Notes: generated by a model from the sequence alone, not told the origin. A DNA stretch of 9,263 nt from Candidatus Cloacimonadota bacterium (GCA_012519465.1 JAAYQD010000088.1:1-9263); one strand, 5' to 3'; counted from the first letter of the stretch, positions 1 to 7,578 are shown. Program-made: numbers and translations.

Positions 1-1
1 A

Positions 2-736
2 GAGGGAAAGAAGGCGGCAGAGGCGATAATGATGTTACAGCAAACCGGCATTCTGGCATATATCCTCCCTGAGCTGAACCGGCTTGAGGGCTTGAAGCAA
101 AATAAATACCACCATCTGGATGCCTTCGAGCACACCCTGGAGGTGATCAGAAACAGCGAATCTGGCTGTATTGCCAGATGGGCTGCGCTTTTGCACGATA
201 TTGGCAAGGCGGGAACCATTAGCTTCCAGAGCGATGGCACACCCCGCTTTATAGGGCATGAAAGATTGAGTTCAAAACTGGCACACTCCATTCTGATGCG
301 CTATCAGATTGCCAAGCCGCAGCGGCAAATCATTCAAAGGGTAATAGCAGGGCACATGCGATTTAAGAATAGCGGGGAAGATGGTTCCCTGATGAAACCT
401 GAGACACTCTTGAGGATTGCCGATCAATATGGGGCGGCGCTGTGGCAGCTCTTGGACCTTGTGCATGCGGATAATCTGGCGCATGCCCCGCAATATCGCA
501 ATCCAGAGCAGGTGCCCGGTCTGCGGCGGCGGTTTTTGGATTTGCAAAACAGGATTCCAAGATTTTGCTTGACAGGCAAAGACTTGATTGACACTTTTGG
601 CATCGCTCCCGGACCCCTGTTGGGAAGCCTGTTGCAAGCTGCAAAAGAGGCGTGGTATCAGGATCCTGAGATGGGCAGGGAAGAGCTGTTGGATTATATT
701 GATAAACAGCGATTGCAAGAGAGGAAAACAGATTGA
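2..736 (+). CDS. tRNA nucleotidyltransferase / poly(A) polymerase family protein, C-terminal part with HD domain (5' partial)
   Basis: The frame is open from base 2, with nine codons before the first ATG at 29, so this is the 3' part of a gene that starts outside the window (244 residues visible). It opens with the helical segment that follows the nucleotidyltransferase head in CCA-adding enzymes (GILAYILPEL) and runs into an HD phosphohydrolase domain. Counting from the first visible codon, the putative metal ligands are H44 (in FEHTLEV), H65-D66 (in LLHDIGK), H86 (IGHE), H118 (AGHM) and D157 (ADN). Known family role: repair or addition of the 3' CCA end of tRNA in the cytoplasm. The HD domain of some members has phosphatase or phosphodiesterase activity. 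The catalytic head lies upstream and is not seen, so CCA addition, A addition and poly(A) polymerase cannot be told apart. The stop overlaps the next gene's start (TTGA), suggesting translational coupling. Confidence 0.85.
   Translation, partial: EGKKAAEAIMMLQQTGILAYILPELNRLEGLKQNKYHHLDAFEHTLEVIRNSESGCIARWAALLHDIGKAGTISFQSDGTPRFIGHERLSSKLAHSILMRYQIAKPQRQIIQRVIAGHMRFKNSGEDGSLMKPETLLRIADQYGAALWQLLDLVHADNLAHAPQYRNPEQVPGLRRRFLDLQNRIPRFCLTGKDLIDTFGIAPGPLLGSLLQAAKEAWYQDPEMGREELLDYIDKQRLQERKTD
721..725 (+). promoter_or_regulatory. Ribosome binding site for the TTG start at 733
   Basis: GAGGA lies 7 bases before the TTG at 733-735, inside the end of the preceding gene. No in-frame ATG lies between here and the hydrophobic core of the signal peptide. 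This site therefore supports the non-ATG start that yields an intact signal sequence. Confidence 0.5.
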
Positions 737-1983
737 AGACAATATATATAATCGTTTTGGCTCTGCTACTACCCATGATGTTGGGCGCAGAGCTATTGAT
801 CCCCATGGATATCAGCCAGACAAACCATCTGAAGGCTTATGGCGTGGCGTTTGAAGCGCTGAAGCAACAGCATGTGGTAAAGTGGTTGTTAAACTATCGG
901 GGAGGGAGCTTCCTGATGCCTTCCACAAGCGATCTGGAGGCATTGTGCAATATTCGTGGAGTGAGGTATGAAGGTGTTTCCTCCTCTGATGTGGCGGCGA
1001 TTATGTTGGAGATTGATGAAGCCAATATGGAGGCGGTGGTATTGGAGAAAGAGCCCAAGATTGCCGTTTATATTCCGCCCAATAGCCTCCCCTGGGATGA
1101 TGCGGTAACCTTGGCTTTGGAGTATGCCGAAGTGGATTATGACCGCTTTTGGGATGATGAGGTGATGGCAGGGCAATTGAAGGATTATGATTGGCTGCAT
1201 CTGCATCATGAGGATTTTACGGGGCAGTATGGCAAGTTTTATGGCTCCTACCGTCACACGGATTGGTATCAAAACGATGTGAGGGTAAATGAGGCGATGG
1301 CACAGCGTCATGGATATCAGAAGGTGTGGCAATTGAAGCATGCAGTGGCAGAGAAGATACGTGAATTTGTGTATGAGGGCGGATTTATGTTTGCCATGTG
1401 TGCTGCCACAGATACCTATGATATCGCTTTGGCGGCGGGGGATGTGGACATCGTGGATGCCCTCATCGATGGGGATGGCATTGATCCCAATTATCAAAGC
1501 AAGCTGGATTATAGCCGCTGTTTTGCCTTTGAGGATTTTAAGATCTATACCAATCCTTTTGAGTATGAATATTCGGATATCGATGCCAGTGACTACTCAC
1601 GCTTGCGCGGGGCGGAGGGTGATTATTTTCAGCTCTTCGATTTTAGTGCCAAGTATGACCCCGTGCCCACGATGCTTACCCAATGCCACACCAATGTGGT
1701 GAATGGCTTTTTGGGGCAAACCACCTCCTTTTTTAAGGACAAGGTAAAAAAGAGCGTGATCATCCTGGGCGAAGTTCCCGGAGCCAATGAAGTTAAGTAT
1801 ATTCACGGCAATATCGGCAAGGGCACCTTCACCTTTTATGGCGGGCATGATCATGAGGATTATCAACACCGCGTGGGGGATCCGGAGACCATCCTGGAAT
1901 TGCATAAAAGCTCCCCCGGATACAGGCTGATCCTAAATAACATCCTCTTTCCCGCAGCACAAAAGAAAGAATTGAAAACATAA
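733..1983 (+). CDS. Secreted protein of the family often misnamed 'asparagine synthetase B'; function unknown
   Basis: A 416-residue protein with a cleavable signal peptide (residues 1 to about 19: Lys2, hydrophobic core, cleavage near MLGA/E), so probably periplasmic or outer-membrane associated. From memory it matches, along its full length, a conserved family in Bacteroidetes-like bacteria that is annotated 'asparagine synthetase B'. It lacks that enzyme's hallmarks: there is no N-terminal catalytic Cys2 and no SGG-type ATP-pyrophosphatase loop. Conserved-looking blocks are LLNYRGGSF (residues about 54-62), HLHHEDFTGQYGKFY (156-170), GGFMFAMCAATD (216-227), GKGTFTFYGGHDHED (362-376) and a C-terminal LILNNILFPAA. 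The Cys223 and His372 blocks resemble the layout of class I glutamine-amidotransferase-like (ThuA-type) folds, but that is inference. The start is TTG, overlapping the upstream stop by four bases. The next gene follows after 14 bases, suggesting one operon. Gene reality is near certain; molecular function is unknown. Confidence 0.85.
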   Translation: MKTIYIIVLALLLPMMLGAELLIPMDISQTNHLKAYGVAFEALKQQHVVKWLLNYRGGSFLMPSTSDLEALCNIRGVRYEGVSSSDVAAIMLEIDEANMEAVVLEKEPKIAVYIPPNSLPWDDAVTLALEYAEVDYDRFWDDEVMAGQLKDYDWLHLHHEDFTGQYGKFYGSYRHTDWYQNDVRVNEAMAQRHGYQKVWQLKHAVAEKIREFVYEGGFMFAMCAATDTYDIALAAGDVDIVDALIDGDGIDPNYQSKLDYSRCFAFEDFKIYTNPFEYEYSDIDASDYSRLRGAEGDYFQLFDFSAKYDPVPTMLTQCHTNVVNGFLGQTTSFFKDKVKKSVIILGEVPGANEVKYIHGNIGKGTFTFYGGHDHEDYQHRVGDPETILELHKSSPGYRLILNNILFPAAQKKELKT

Positions 1984-1989
1984 GAAGGG
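1984..1989 (+). promoter_or_regulatory. Ribosome binding site of the MCE gene
   Basis: GAAGGG directly follows the upstream stop codon and lies 8 bases before the ATG at 1998, fixing that start and indicating read-through from the upstream gene. Confidence 0.5.
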
Positions 1990-1997
1990 CACACCAG

Positions 1998-2900
1998 ATG
2001 AAGAAGTTTTATCCCGATATCAAAAGCGTGCAGGTGAGGGTGGGCTTGTTTACCATCGTCATTGCCATCCTGCTTATTTTGGGCAATTTATGGCTGAGCA
2101 ACAAGATCAGCACCCGCTCTTTGCAGGATTTGAAGGTGAGTTTTACGGATGTGAGCGGCTTGGAAGTGGGTGATAAAGTGATGTATCGGGGCATGGAAGT
2201 GGGGCGCGTGAAGCAGATAAGCACACAAAATGAAAACGTGATCGTAAAATCCCGCATCCACAGCGATATCCGCATGAGGGAAGGCAGCAGCTTTGTGATT
2301 GGGGATTCCTCCCTGATGGGCGGCAAAACCCTCAGCATCATCCCCGGCAGCGGCAGTGGCTGGCTTTCCATGGATGCTGTACACATAGGCGAAGAGCCCG
2401 CTGGCGTGATGGGCATCGTGAATAAAGCCAGTGGCGCAATCGTGGAATTGCAGGCAGTGATGCAGGAATTGCGTTCTGAACAAGGGCTGATCGTCAAGGG
2501 TGCAAACCTGATGGATGATGCCGATAGTGCTGTGAGAAATGTGGATACTATCACGGGCGAACTCAAATATGACATCAGCAGCGCTCTGGCAAGGCTGGAT
2601 GCCCTTACCGAGAGGATAGATGCCCTGGTGAAAAGCAATAGCGCAGATATCAATCAGGCAATTTCTGCCGCACCCACCGCCATTGCAGATTTGCAAGGCA
2701 CCCTGGACAGCCTGAAAACCCTGGGCGGTGAGATCAATAAAACGATGGGAACCATCAATTCCGGCAAAGGAACCGCCGGACGCATCATCAATGATGACGA
2801 ACTGTATACCCGCCTGCTGGAATCAATCGAGAATCTCGATAAATTGGTGCAGGACGTGAAGGCGAACCCAAAGAAATATGTTAGATTTAGTTTGTTCTAA
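1998..2900 (+). CDS. MCE domain protein, MlaD-type lipid transport component
   Basis: A 300-residue inner-membrane protein. A short cytoplasmic N-terminus is followed by one membrane segment (residues about 16-34). One MCE domain follows (about 44-120), with the family hallmark GLEVGDKVMYRGMEVGRV at residues 54-71. A long helical, Ala/Leu/Asp-rich periplasmic stretch covers about 130-285. The C-terminus has the tail I associate with such proteins: GKGTAGRIINDDELY, then NPKKYVRFSLF. In known Mla-type systems MlaD forms a hexameric ring on the permease MlaE and ATPase MlaF and passes phospholipids between the membranes. Those partners are not adjacent here; the neighbours are a secreted protein upstream and an outer-membrane barrel protein downstream. 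The protein may use permease/ATPase genes located elsewhere, or the outer-membrane neighbour as a partner; this is inference. The family assignment is secure, but substrate and transport direction are not. Confidence 0.92.
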   Translation: MKKFYPDIKSVQVRVGLFTIVIAILLILGNLWLSNKISTRSLQDLKVSFTDVSGLEVGDKVMYRGMEVGRVKQISTQNENVIVKSRIHSDIRMREGSSFVIGDSSLMGGKTLSIIPGSGSGWLSMDAVHIGEEPAGVMGIVNKASGAIVELQAVMQELRSEQGLIVKGANLMDDADSAVRNVDTITGELKYDISSALARLDALTERIDALVKSNSADINQAISAAPTAIADLQGTLDSLKTLGGEINKTMGTINSGKGTAGRIINDDELYTRLLESIENLDKLVQDVKANPKKYVRFSLF

Positions 2901-2940
2901 GGCAAAGCGCAGCATGGAAGAACGGAGGCTTGAGGTGGCG

Positions 2941-2947
2941 AAGGGAG
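2941..2947 (+). promoter_or_regulatory. Ribosome binding site supporting the ATG at 2953
   Basis: AAGGGAG lies 5 bases before the ATG at 2953. A competing site, GGAGG at 2924-2928, is 6 bases before an in-frame GTG at 2935. The in-frame ATGs at 2878 and 2914 have no comparable site. This bears on the start of the large outer-membrane protein. Confidence 0.45.
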
Positions 2948-2952
2948 CAAGA

Positions 2953-5900
2953 ATGAAGGGCAATCCCCTTTATAAAGGCAAATCCATCCTGTTGATTGCC
3001 ATCCTCCTGATGGTGCTATCCCCTCTTTTCCCACAGGTATTTGGGCAAAACAAGGTGAACGCTGTGGATAGCAATTGGAGCATGATCAGCAGCATGCACT
3101 TTGATGTATATTTCCCTGCGGGGTATGACGATTTTGGCAAGCTGGTTACCCTGATGGCGGAGGAGACCTATTATAACCTGAAAGAGGATCTGAGGTTTCC
3201 GCTCACCTCCCGCGTGCCGCTGATTGTGTATGGCACCAAGAGCGAATTTCAGGTAACCAACGTTATCTATCCCCTGCTTACAGAGGGGGTTGGCGGTTTT
3301 ACGGAGAGCCTGCGCAATCGGGTGGTGATCCCCTTTGAAGGCAGCTATGCCAAGCTGGAAGAGCTGATGGCACATGAATTGACGCATGCCTATACAAACG
3401 CCATCAACCGTGATGGCAGGTTTTTTACCACGATGCGCAGCAGCTCGTTCCCATTCTGGTTTTCAGAAGGATTGCCAGAGTTTTTATCCATTGGCGGCGA
3501 GGATGATTATAACAACATGTTCATCATGGATATGGTGGTGAACGATCGTCTGCCATCTTTGGAATATTCGGAAGGGTATTTGGCATATCGCCTGGGCGAG
3601 AGCTTTTTGAGCTATATCGCCGAAGTGTGGGGCAGAGAGAAGGTGAGCGAATACTATTATGCCCTGCGCAGTGGCAGGAATACGGATGAATCCACCAAAA
3701 AGGTGTTTGGCATGGATATGGAAGAGCTGGAATCGCGCTGGCGCTATCATCTAAAGCGGCTCTATTATCCGGCGGTGGGCTCTCACGGGGCGCCGCGGGA
3801 AGAGATGGAGCAGCGCACCTTCAGCCATAAAGACGGGTCATATTTTAACTATATGCCGCGGTTTTCCCCGGATGGCAACAGCTATGTGTATTTTTCCAAT
3901 CAGGGGGCGCGCTATAGCGTGTGGCTCTCCGGAACCCATGGCCTTTATCCGCCCCGCAAGGTGATTACGGGTGAAAGAAGCGGAGACATGGAGGAATTCT
4001 ATTACTTTCGCAGCAACCTTTCCTGGTTTCCAGATAGCCGCAGGGTGGCATTTTCCACCAAAACAGCCACTGGAGACGTGATTCATATCTTGGATACACA
4101 AAAGGAAAAGATAGTATCCACCATCCGCATTCCAGAATTGAGGGCTATCTATGAGATTGATGTATCTGCAGATGGCGAGCGGATAGTGCTTTCCGGGCAG
4201 ACCGGGGTGCAGAGCGATATCTTTATCTATCATCTGGAGACTAAAGAGCTTGAGCGCCTCACCGATGATCTGTATTGGGACATCCAGCCGCGCTGGGCAC
4301 CGGATGGCAAGAGCGTGGTCTTTTCCTCGGAACGCATCCTGGATCCTGAAGGCACCCGGCGGGGGATGTTTGCCAATTATCGCTCTGCCATCTTCAAGCT
4401 GGATCTGGATAGTGGCGAGCTGTGGCAGATGAGCGATGAAGAGGGAAATTGCAGCTTTCCCATGTATGCCAATGCCGGGGATGAGCTCTTGTATCTTTCC
4501 AGCGATGAGGGGGTGTCAAATTACCGCATTGTAAATCTAAAGACCAATCAGAAGGCGAAGGTGACCAAAGTCTTGGCTGGCATCTATGCGGGAGACGTAT
4601 CCAAGGATACCCGCTATCTGGTGGTGTCGGATTATTTTGGCGGCGCCTGGGATATATACTTTGCTTACAATCCTTTGGACAGCCTGAATTACGAACCGGC
4701 AGCGGCACCGCAATTGTATCAGAGCCGGAAAGATATGTGGGATGAGATAGATTTAAAGCGGCTTGATATTTATGGAATAAGACCAAAATCCAAAATCAAG
4801 CGTATCAATCCTGCGCCTCAATATGATGCCAGACGTCCCATTTTGGGTCCTATTCCAGAGTTTGAATACACCCAGGAAGATTCTTTGCTCTTTTTCCAGG
4901 ATTATGGATACGACAACCGTCCCACACAGCCGGGAGATACGATTCCGGAGGTGGGAAAGTATAAAAGCGGCTTTGCGGTGGAGCATCTCTATGGCGGAGC
5001 GGCATATTCCTCCTCGGTGGGTGCAGTGGGCTTTGTGGAGCTGGGTTTGGCAGACATCATGGGCAATCACGGCATTGGCGTGAGCCTTGGCATCTCCGGC
5101 AAGCTGAAAGAAAACAATATCATGCTCAGCTATCTGTATCTCAAAAAGCGGTCAGATTTTGGCTTGGGTTTGTTCAATTTCTTTGATGAAAGGGTGTATC
5201 GTGATGCCAGTCCCAATCCGTATTATTTCCGTTACAAGGAAAGGCAGACCGGGGCATACCTTTTGTGGCGTTATCCCTTCAGCCGCTTTTTGCGGATGGA
5301 GCTGGACCAGATGTTGTATAAACGTAAGACAGGTTGGGATTTGTGGGTATCAAACCCAAGCGCAGGATCAGGAACCTGGGTGGAACTGGAAAAGCCGGAA
5401 TATGACTGGGTGGTGGCACCGGGTATTTCGCTGGTGCGGGATACTGCGCTGTTTGGTTCCACCGGACCTTTGGTGGGCAATAGAACCTACGTGAACCTGC
5501 GCAGCAGCATCTCTGATGGCAAGCTGGATTATCTCACCCTGTATTCAGATTGGCGTTATTACAAGCTGATAAACAAGCGTTATGGCTTTGCCATGCGGCT
5601 TTTGGGCGGGGTGAGCGATGATTTTAAGAGTGATCCAATGTTTGATAACGCACAGTTCTTTGACCTCTGGGGGTTCAACGGCGTGCGCGGCTTTGAAGAG
5701 GATATCTGGGGTCACAAAAAGATGCTCTCCAGCTTCGAGTTTCGTTTTCCATTTTTGGATTATATAGCCATGGCGTTTCCCATTCCCGTCACCATTCCCA
5801 ATATCCGGGGCGCTGTATTTGCCGATTTGGGGACGGTGTTCAACGACTTTTCTGATTTTAAACCCATACAAAAGAGCAAGCTACATGATCTCAAACTGGG

Positions 5901-6024
5901 TTATGGATTTGGCCCGCGCATCAATCTGGGCTATGTGGTCTTGAGGCTGGATATAGCCTGGGCATCCGATCTGAGCAAGATTTCCAAGCCTTCCTATTAC
6001 CTCAGTTTGAGCGAAGACTTTTGA
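2953..6024 (+). CDS. Outer-membrane protein: zinc metallopeptidase + six-bladed TolB-like propeller + Omp85-type barrel
   Basis: From ATG 2953 the product has 1023 residues. A Sec signal peptide (1 to about 31) is followed by a gluzincin-type peptidase domain with HELTH at 141-145 and WFSEGLPEF at 169-177; Glu172 is the likely third zinc ligand. A propeller has D-[GS]-type turns at residues 307, 361, 407, 451, 510 and 552, about 50 apart, giving six blades as in TolB. After a Pro-rich linker, a barrel of about 350 residues (675-1023) carries VRGF at 911-914, matching the Omp85-superfamily loop-6 motif, and ends in Phe as outer-membrane barrels do. No POTRA domains are evident. Inferred topology: barrel in the outer membrane, peptidase and propeller in the periplasm, though a surface location cannot be excluded. 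The role is unknown; barrel biogenesis, protein quality control or partnership with the upstream MCE protein are possible. The frame stays open back to ATG 2878, which overlaps the MCE gene by 23 bases. I prefer 2953 because of its ribosome site and compact signal peptide; GTG 2935 is a credible alternative. Confidence 0.88.
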   Translation: MKGNPLYKGKSILLIAILLMVLSPLFPQVFGQNKVNAVDSNWSMISSMHFDVYFPAGYDDFGKLVTLMAEETYYNLKEDLRFPLTSRVPLIVYGTKSEFQVTNVIYPLLTEGVGGFTESLRNRVVIPFEGSYAKLEELMAHELTHAYTNAINRDGRFFTTMRSSSFPFWFSEGLPEFLSIGGEDDYNNMFIMDMVVNDRLPSLEYSEGYLAYRLGESFLSYIAEVWGREKVSEYYYALRSGRNTDESTKKVFGMDMEELESRWRYHLKRLYYPAVGSHGAPREEMEQRTFSHKDGSYFNYMPRFSPDGNSYVYFSNQGARYSVWLSGTHGLYPPRKVITGERSGDMEEFYYFRSNLSWFPDSRRVAFSTKTATGDVIHILDTQKEKIVSTIRIPELRAIYEIDVSADGERIVLSGQTGVQSDIFIYHLETKELERLTDDLYWDIQPRWAPDGKSVVFSSERILDPEGTRRGMFANYRSAIFKLDLDSGELWQMSDEEGNCSFPMYANAGDELLYLSSDEGVSNYRIVNLKTNQKAKVTKVLAGIYAGDVSKDTRYLVVSDYFGGAWDIYFAYNPLDSLNYEPAAAPQLYQSRKDMWDEIDLKRLDIYGIRPKSKIKRINPAPQYDARRPILGPIPEFEYTQEDSLLFFQDYGYDNRPTQPGDTIPEVGKYKSGFAVEHLYGGAAYSSSVGAVGFVELGLADIMGNHGIGVSLGISGKLKENNIMLSYLYLKKRSDFGLGLFNFFDERVYRDASPNPYYFRYKERQTGAYLLWRYPFSRFLRMELDQMLYKRKTGWDLWVSNPSAGSGTWVELEKPEYDWVVAPGISLVRDTALFGSTGPLVGNRTYVNLRSSISDGKLDYLTLYSDWRYYKLINKRYGFAMRLLGGVSDDFKSDPMFDNAQFFDLWGFNGVRGFEEDIWGHKKMLSSFEFRFPFLDYIAMAFPIPVTIPNIRGAVFADLGTVFNDFSDFKPIQKSKLHDLKLGYGFGPRINLGYVVLRLDIAWASDLSKISKPSYYLSLSEDF

Positions 6025-6040
6025 TGATGAAGCACCCATG

Positions 6041-6075
6041 CGCTTTATACAACCCCAAAACAAATAATAATTAAT
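6041..6075 (+). promoter_or_regulatory. Possible promoter for the aminopeptidase-zinc transporter operon
   Basis: The 74-base gap 6025-6098 is the largest in the window and its second half is strikingly AT-rich. A weak sigma-70-like pair can be read: TTTATA at 6044-6049, 16 bases, then AATAAT at 6066-6071 (5 of 6 to the -10 consensus). This would place transcription start just upstream of the ribosome binding site. No convincing operator palindrome, such as a Zur box, is seen. The match is by eye only. Confidence 0.3.
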
Positions 6076-6083
6076 AGATATAC

Positions 6084-6089
6084 AAGGAG
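6084..6089 (+). promoter_or_regulatory. Strong ribosome binding site of the leucyl aminopeptidase gene
   Basis: AAGGAG lies 9 bases before the ATG at 6099. It is the closest match to the Shine-Dalgarno consensus in the window, which fits the first gene of a transcript. Confidence 0.6.
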
Positions 6090-6098
6090 TTATCACCA

Positions 6099-7577
6099 AT
6101 GAAGATCGACCTATTACGCAAGCTGCCAGAACACATGGATACGCTGGTGCTACTTTTGGATAGTAAAAGTAAAGTAGATGATATCGACCATCTTCCCAGT
6201 CATTTCAAGGAAAGCATAGAAGCCTATGTGAAGAAAGAAGAGTTCAAGCCCGAATACGCCAAGATTAAGAGCTTTCATTCTGTGTATAAGGGGCAAGTAT
6301 CGAATATAATCCTCTGTGGTGCAGGAGTGGCTGCGAAGCTTACCGCAGACAAATTGCGCCGTCTATTTGCGGATATCACGCGCAGTGCCATACGCCTGAA
6401 AGCAACCAATGTTTATCTCTTCCCCAGCTTTGCCCCTCCCATTGGCGACACCCAATATGGGCATGTGTTGGCTGAAGCAGCACTGATGACAGAATACAAG
6501 TTCACAAAATACCTCAGCCAGGAAAAGCCGCATGCCATTGGCTCATTGCATTTGGCATTGAATGTAAAGAGCACCCGCTATATCAACCGGGGCATCATCG
6601 AAGGCCGCCTCTATGCTGAGGTCACCAATCTGGCACGCAACCTGGTGAATGAGCCTGCCAACGTGATTTATCCCGAAACCTTGGCCGAAGCCGCCAAAAA
6701 GGCAGCCCTCAAATATGGCTTCAGCATCGATGTGTATCCCATGGATAGAATCCGCCGCCTCAAAATGGAGGCTTTTTTGGCAGTGGGCAAAGGCTCCAAG
6801 GCAGAGCCCAAGCTGATCGTGATGCGCCACATGGGAAATCCCGATGCCAAAAACAAGACCATCGGCCTCATCGGCAAAGGCCTCACCTATGATAGCGGAG
6901 GCTATTGCCTGAAACCGCCACAGAGCATGCTCAATATGAAAAACGACATGGCTGGCTCCGCCGCCGTGATTGGTGCCATGTGTGCTGCCGCCACCCTGAA
7001 GCTGAAGGTGAATATCGTGGCTGTGGTAGCCGCTTGTGAAAACATGATTTCAGGCGAAGCCTATCACACAGGAGACCTCCTGCGCACCATGAGCGGAAAG
7101 ACAATCGAGGTGATCAATACCGATGCCGAGGGACGCCTCACATTGGTGGATGCCATCCATTATGCCATCACCAAAGAGAAGGTGGATAAAATACTGGATA
7201 TCGCCACCCTCACCGGTGCTGCCGTGGGTGCTCTTGGAACAGAGATTACGCCTGTGGTAACCAATGATGATGCATGGCTGGCAAAGCTGGAGACTGCCTC
7301 TGAATTTACCGGAGAAGCAATCTGGAGACTGCCTGCCCATGAAAACTATAACGAACTGATCAAGAGCCAGATAGCTGATCTCAAGAACACCGGTGGTCCT
7401 TTTGCCGGCACCATCACCGCCGCCCTCTTCATCCGTGAATTTGTGGGCAACAAGCCTTGGATACATTTGGATATTGCGGGCACGGCACTCAGGGATAAGG
7501 AATCCGGAATGTACAGCGTGGGCGCCACCGGCGTGGGCGTGCGCCTCATTACCCAGTTACTAAGAGAGATGGCATAG
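6099..7577 (+). CDS. pepA: Leucyl aminopeptidase, peptidase family M17
   Basis: A 492-residue cytoplasmic enzyme with no signal peptide, of usual family length. It should remove N-terminal residues from peptides using two divalent metal ions, normally as a hexamer. The poorly conserved N-terminal domain covers about 1-190 and the catalytic domain about 195-490. The signature NTDAEGRL is at 340-347 and GKGLTYDSGG at 259-268. All metal ligands and catalytic residues of bovine lens enzyme are present at a constant offset of +10: K260, D265, D283, D342, E344 (metal), with K272 and R346 (catalysis). The residues after DSGG read YC rather than the more common hydrophobic/Ser pair. Known members are Zn- or Mn-dependent, and some also bind DNA or act on Cys-Gly; neither can be judged here. 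A strong ribosome site sets the start. The zinc-binding lipoprotein gene begins one base after the stop, so the two are almost certainly co-transcribed. Confidence 0.96.
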   Translation: MKIDLLRKLPEHMDTLVLLLDSKSKVDDIDHLPSHFKESIEAYVKKEEFKPEYAKIKSFHSVYKGQVSNIILCGAGVAAKLTADKLRRLFADITRSAIRLKATNVYLFPSFAPPIGDTQYGHVLAEAALMTEYKFTKYLSQEKPHAIGSLHLALNVKSTRYINRGIIEGRLYAEVTNLARNLVNEPANVIYPETLAEAAKKAALKYGFSIDVYPMDRIRRLKMEAFLAVGKGSKAEPKLIVMRHMGNPDAKNKTIGLIGKGLTYDSGGYCLKPPQSMLNMKNDMAGSAAVIGAMCAAATLKLKVNIVAVVAACENMISGEAYHTGDLLRTMSGKTIEVINTDAEGRLTLVDAIHYAITKEKVDKILDIATLTGAAVGALGTEITPVVTNDDAWLAKLETASEFTGEAIWRLPAHENYNELIKSQIADLKNTGGPFAGTITAALFIREFVGNKPWIHLDIAGTALRDKESGMYSVGATGVGVRLITQLLREMA

Positions 7578-7578
7578 C

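Noticed and set aside
889..1497. Long reverse-strand open frame of 202 codons opposite the secreted protein gene
   Set aside because: The translation is low-complexity and rich in Ile and His, matches no family I recognise, and lies opposite a clearly conserved coding sequence. It is a composition shadow.
2009..2696. Two long overlapping reverse-strand open frames opposite the MCE gene
   Set aside because: Both lie entirely opposite an unambiguous MCE domain gene, and neither shows motifs or a credible ribosome site. They are shadows of codon bias.
3832..4690. Reading the propeller section as a separate TolB protein of a Tol-Pal system
   Set aside because: It lies in one uninterrupted frame between the peptidase and barrel segments, and no other Tol genes are nearby.
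6030..6045. Possible terminator hairpin after the large outer-membrane protein gene (AAGCAC / GCGCTT)
   Set aside because: The stem is only six pairs with one mismatch and is not followed by a T-run, so it does not qualify as an intrinsic terminator.
6021..6049. Alternative promoter reading with TTGATG as -35 and TTTATA as -10, 17-base spacer
   Set aside because: The spacing is ideal but the -10 matches the consensus at only three of six bases and the -35 overlaps the stop codon. The reading with AATAAT as -10 is better.
6025..6098. Zur or other metal-regulator operator ahead of the zinc operon
   Set aside because: I looked for an inverted repeat of a Fur/Zur type and found only short AT-rich palindromes such as TAATTA, too weak to call.
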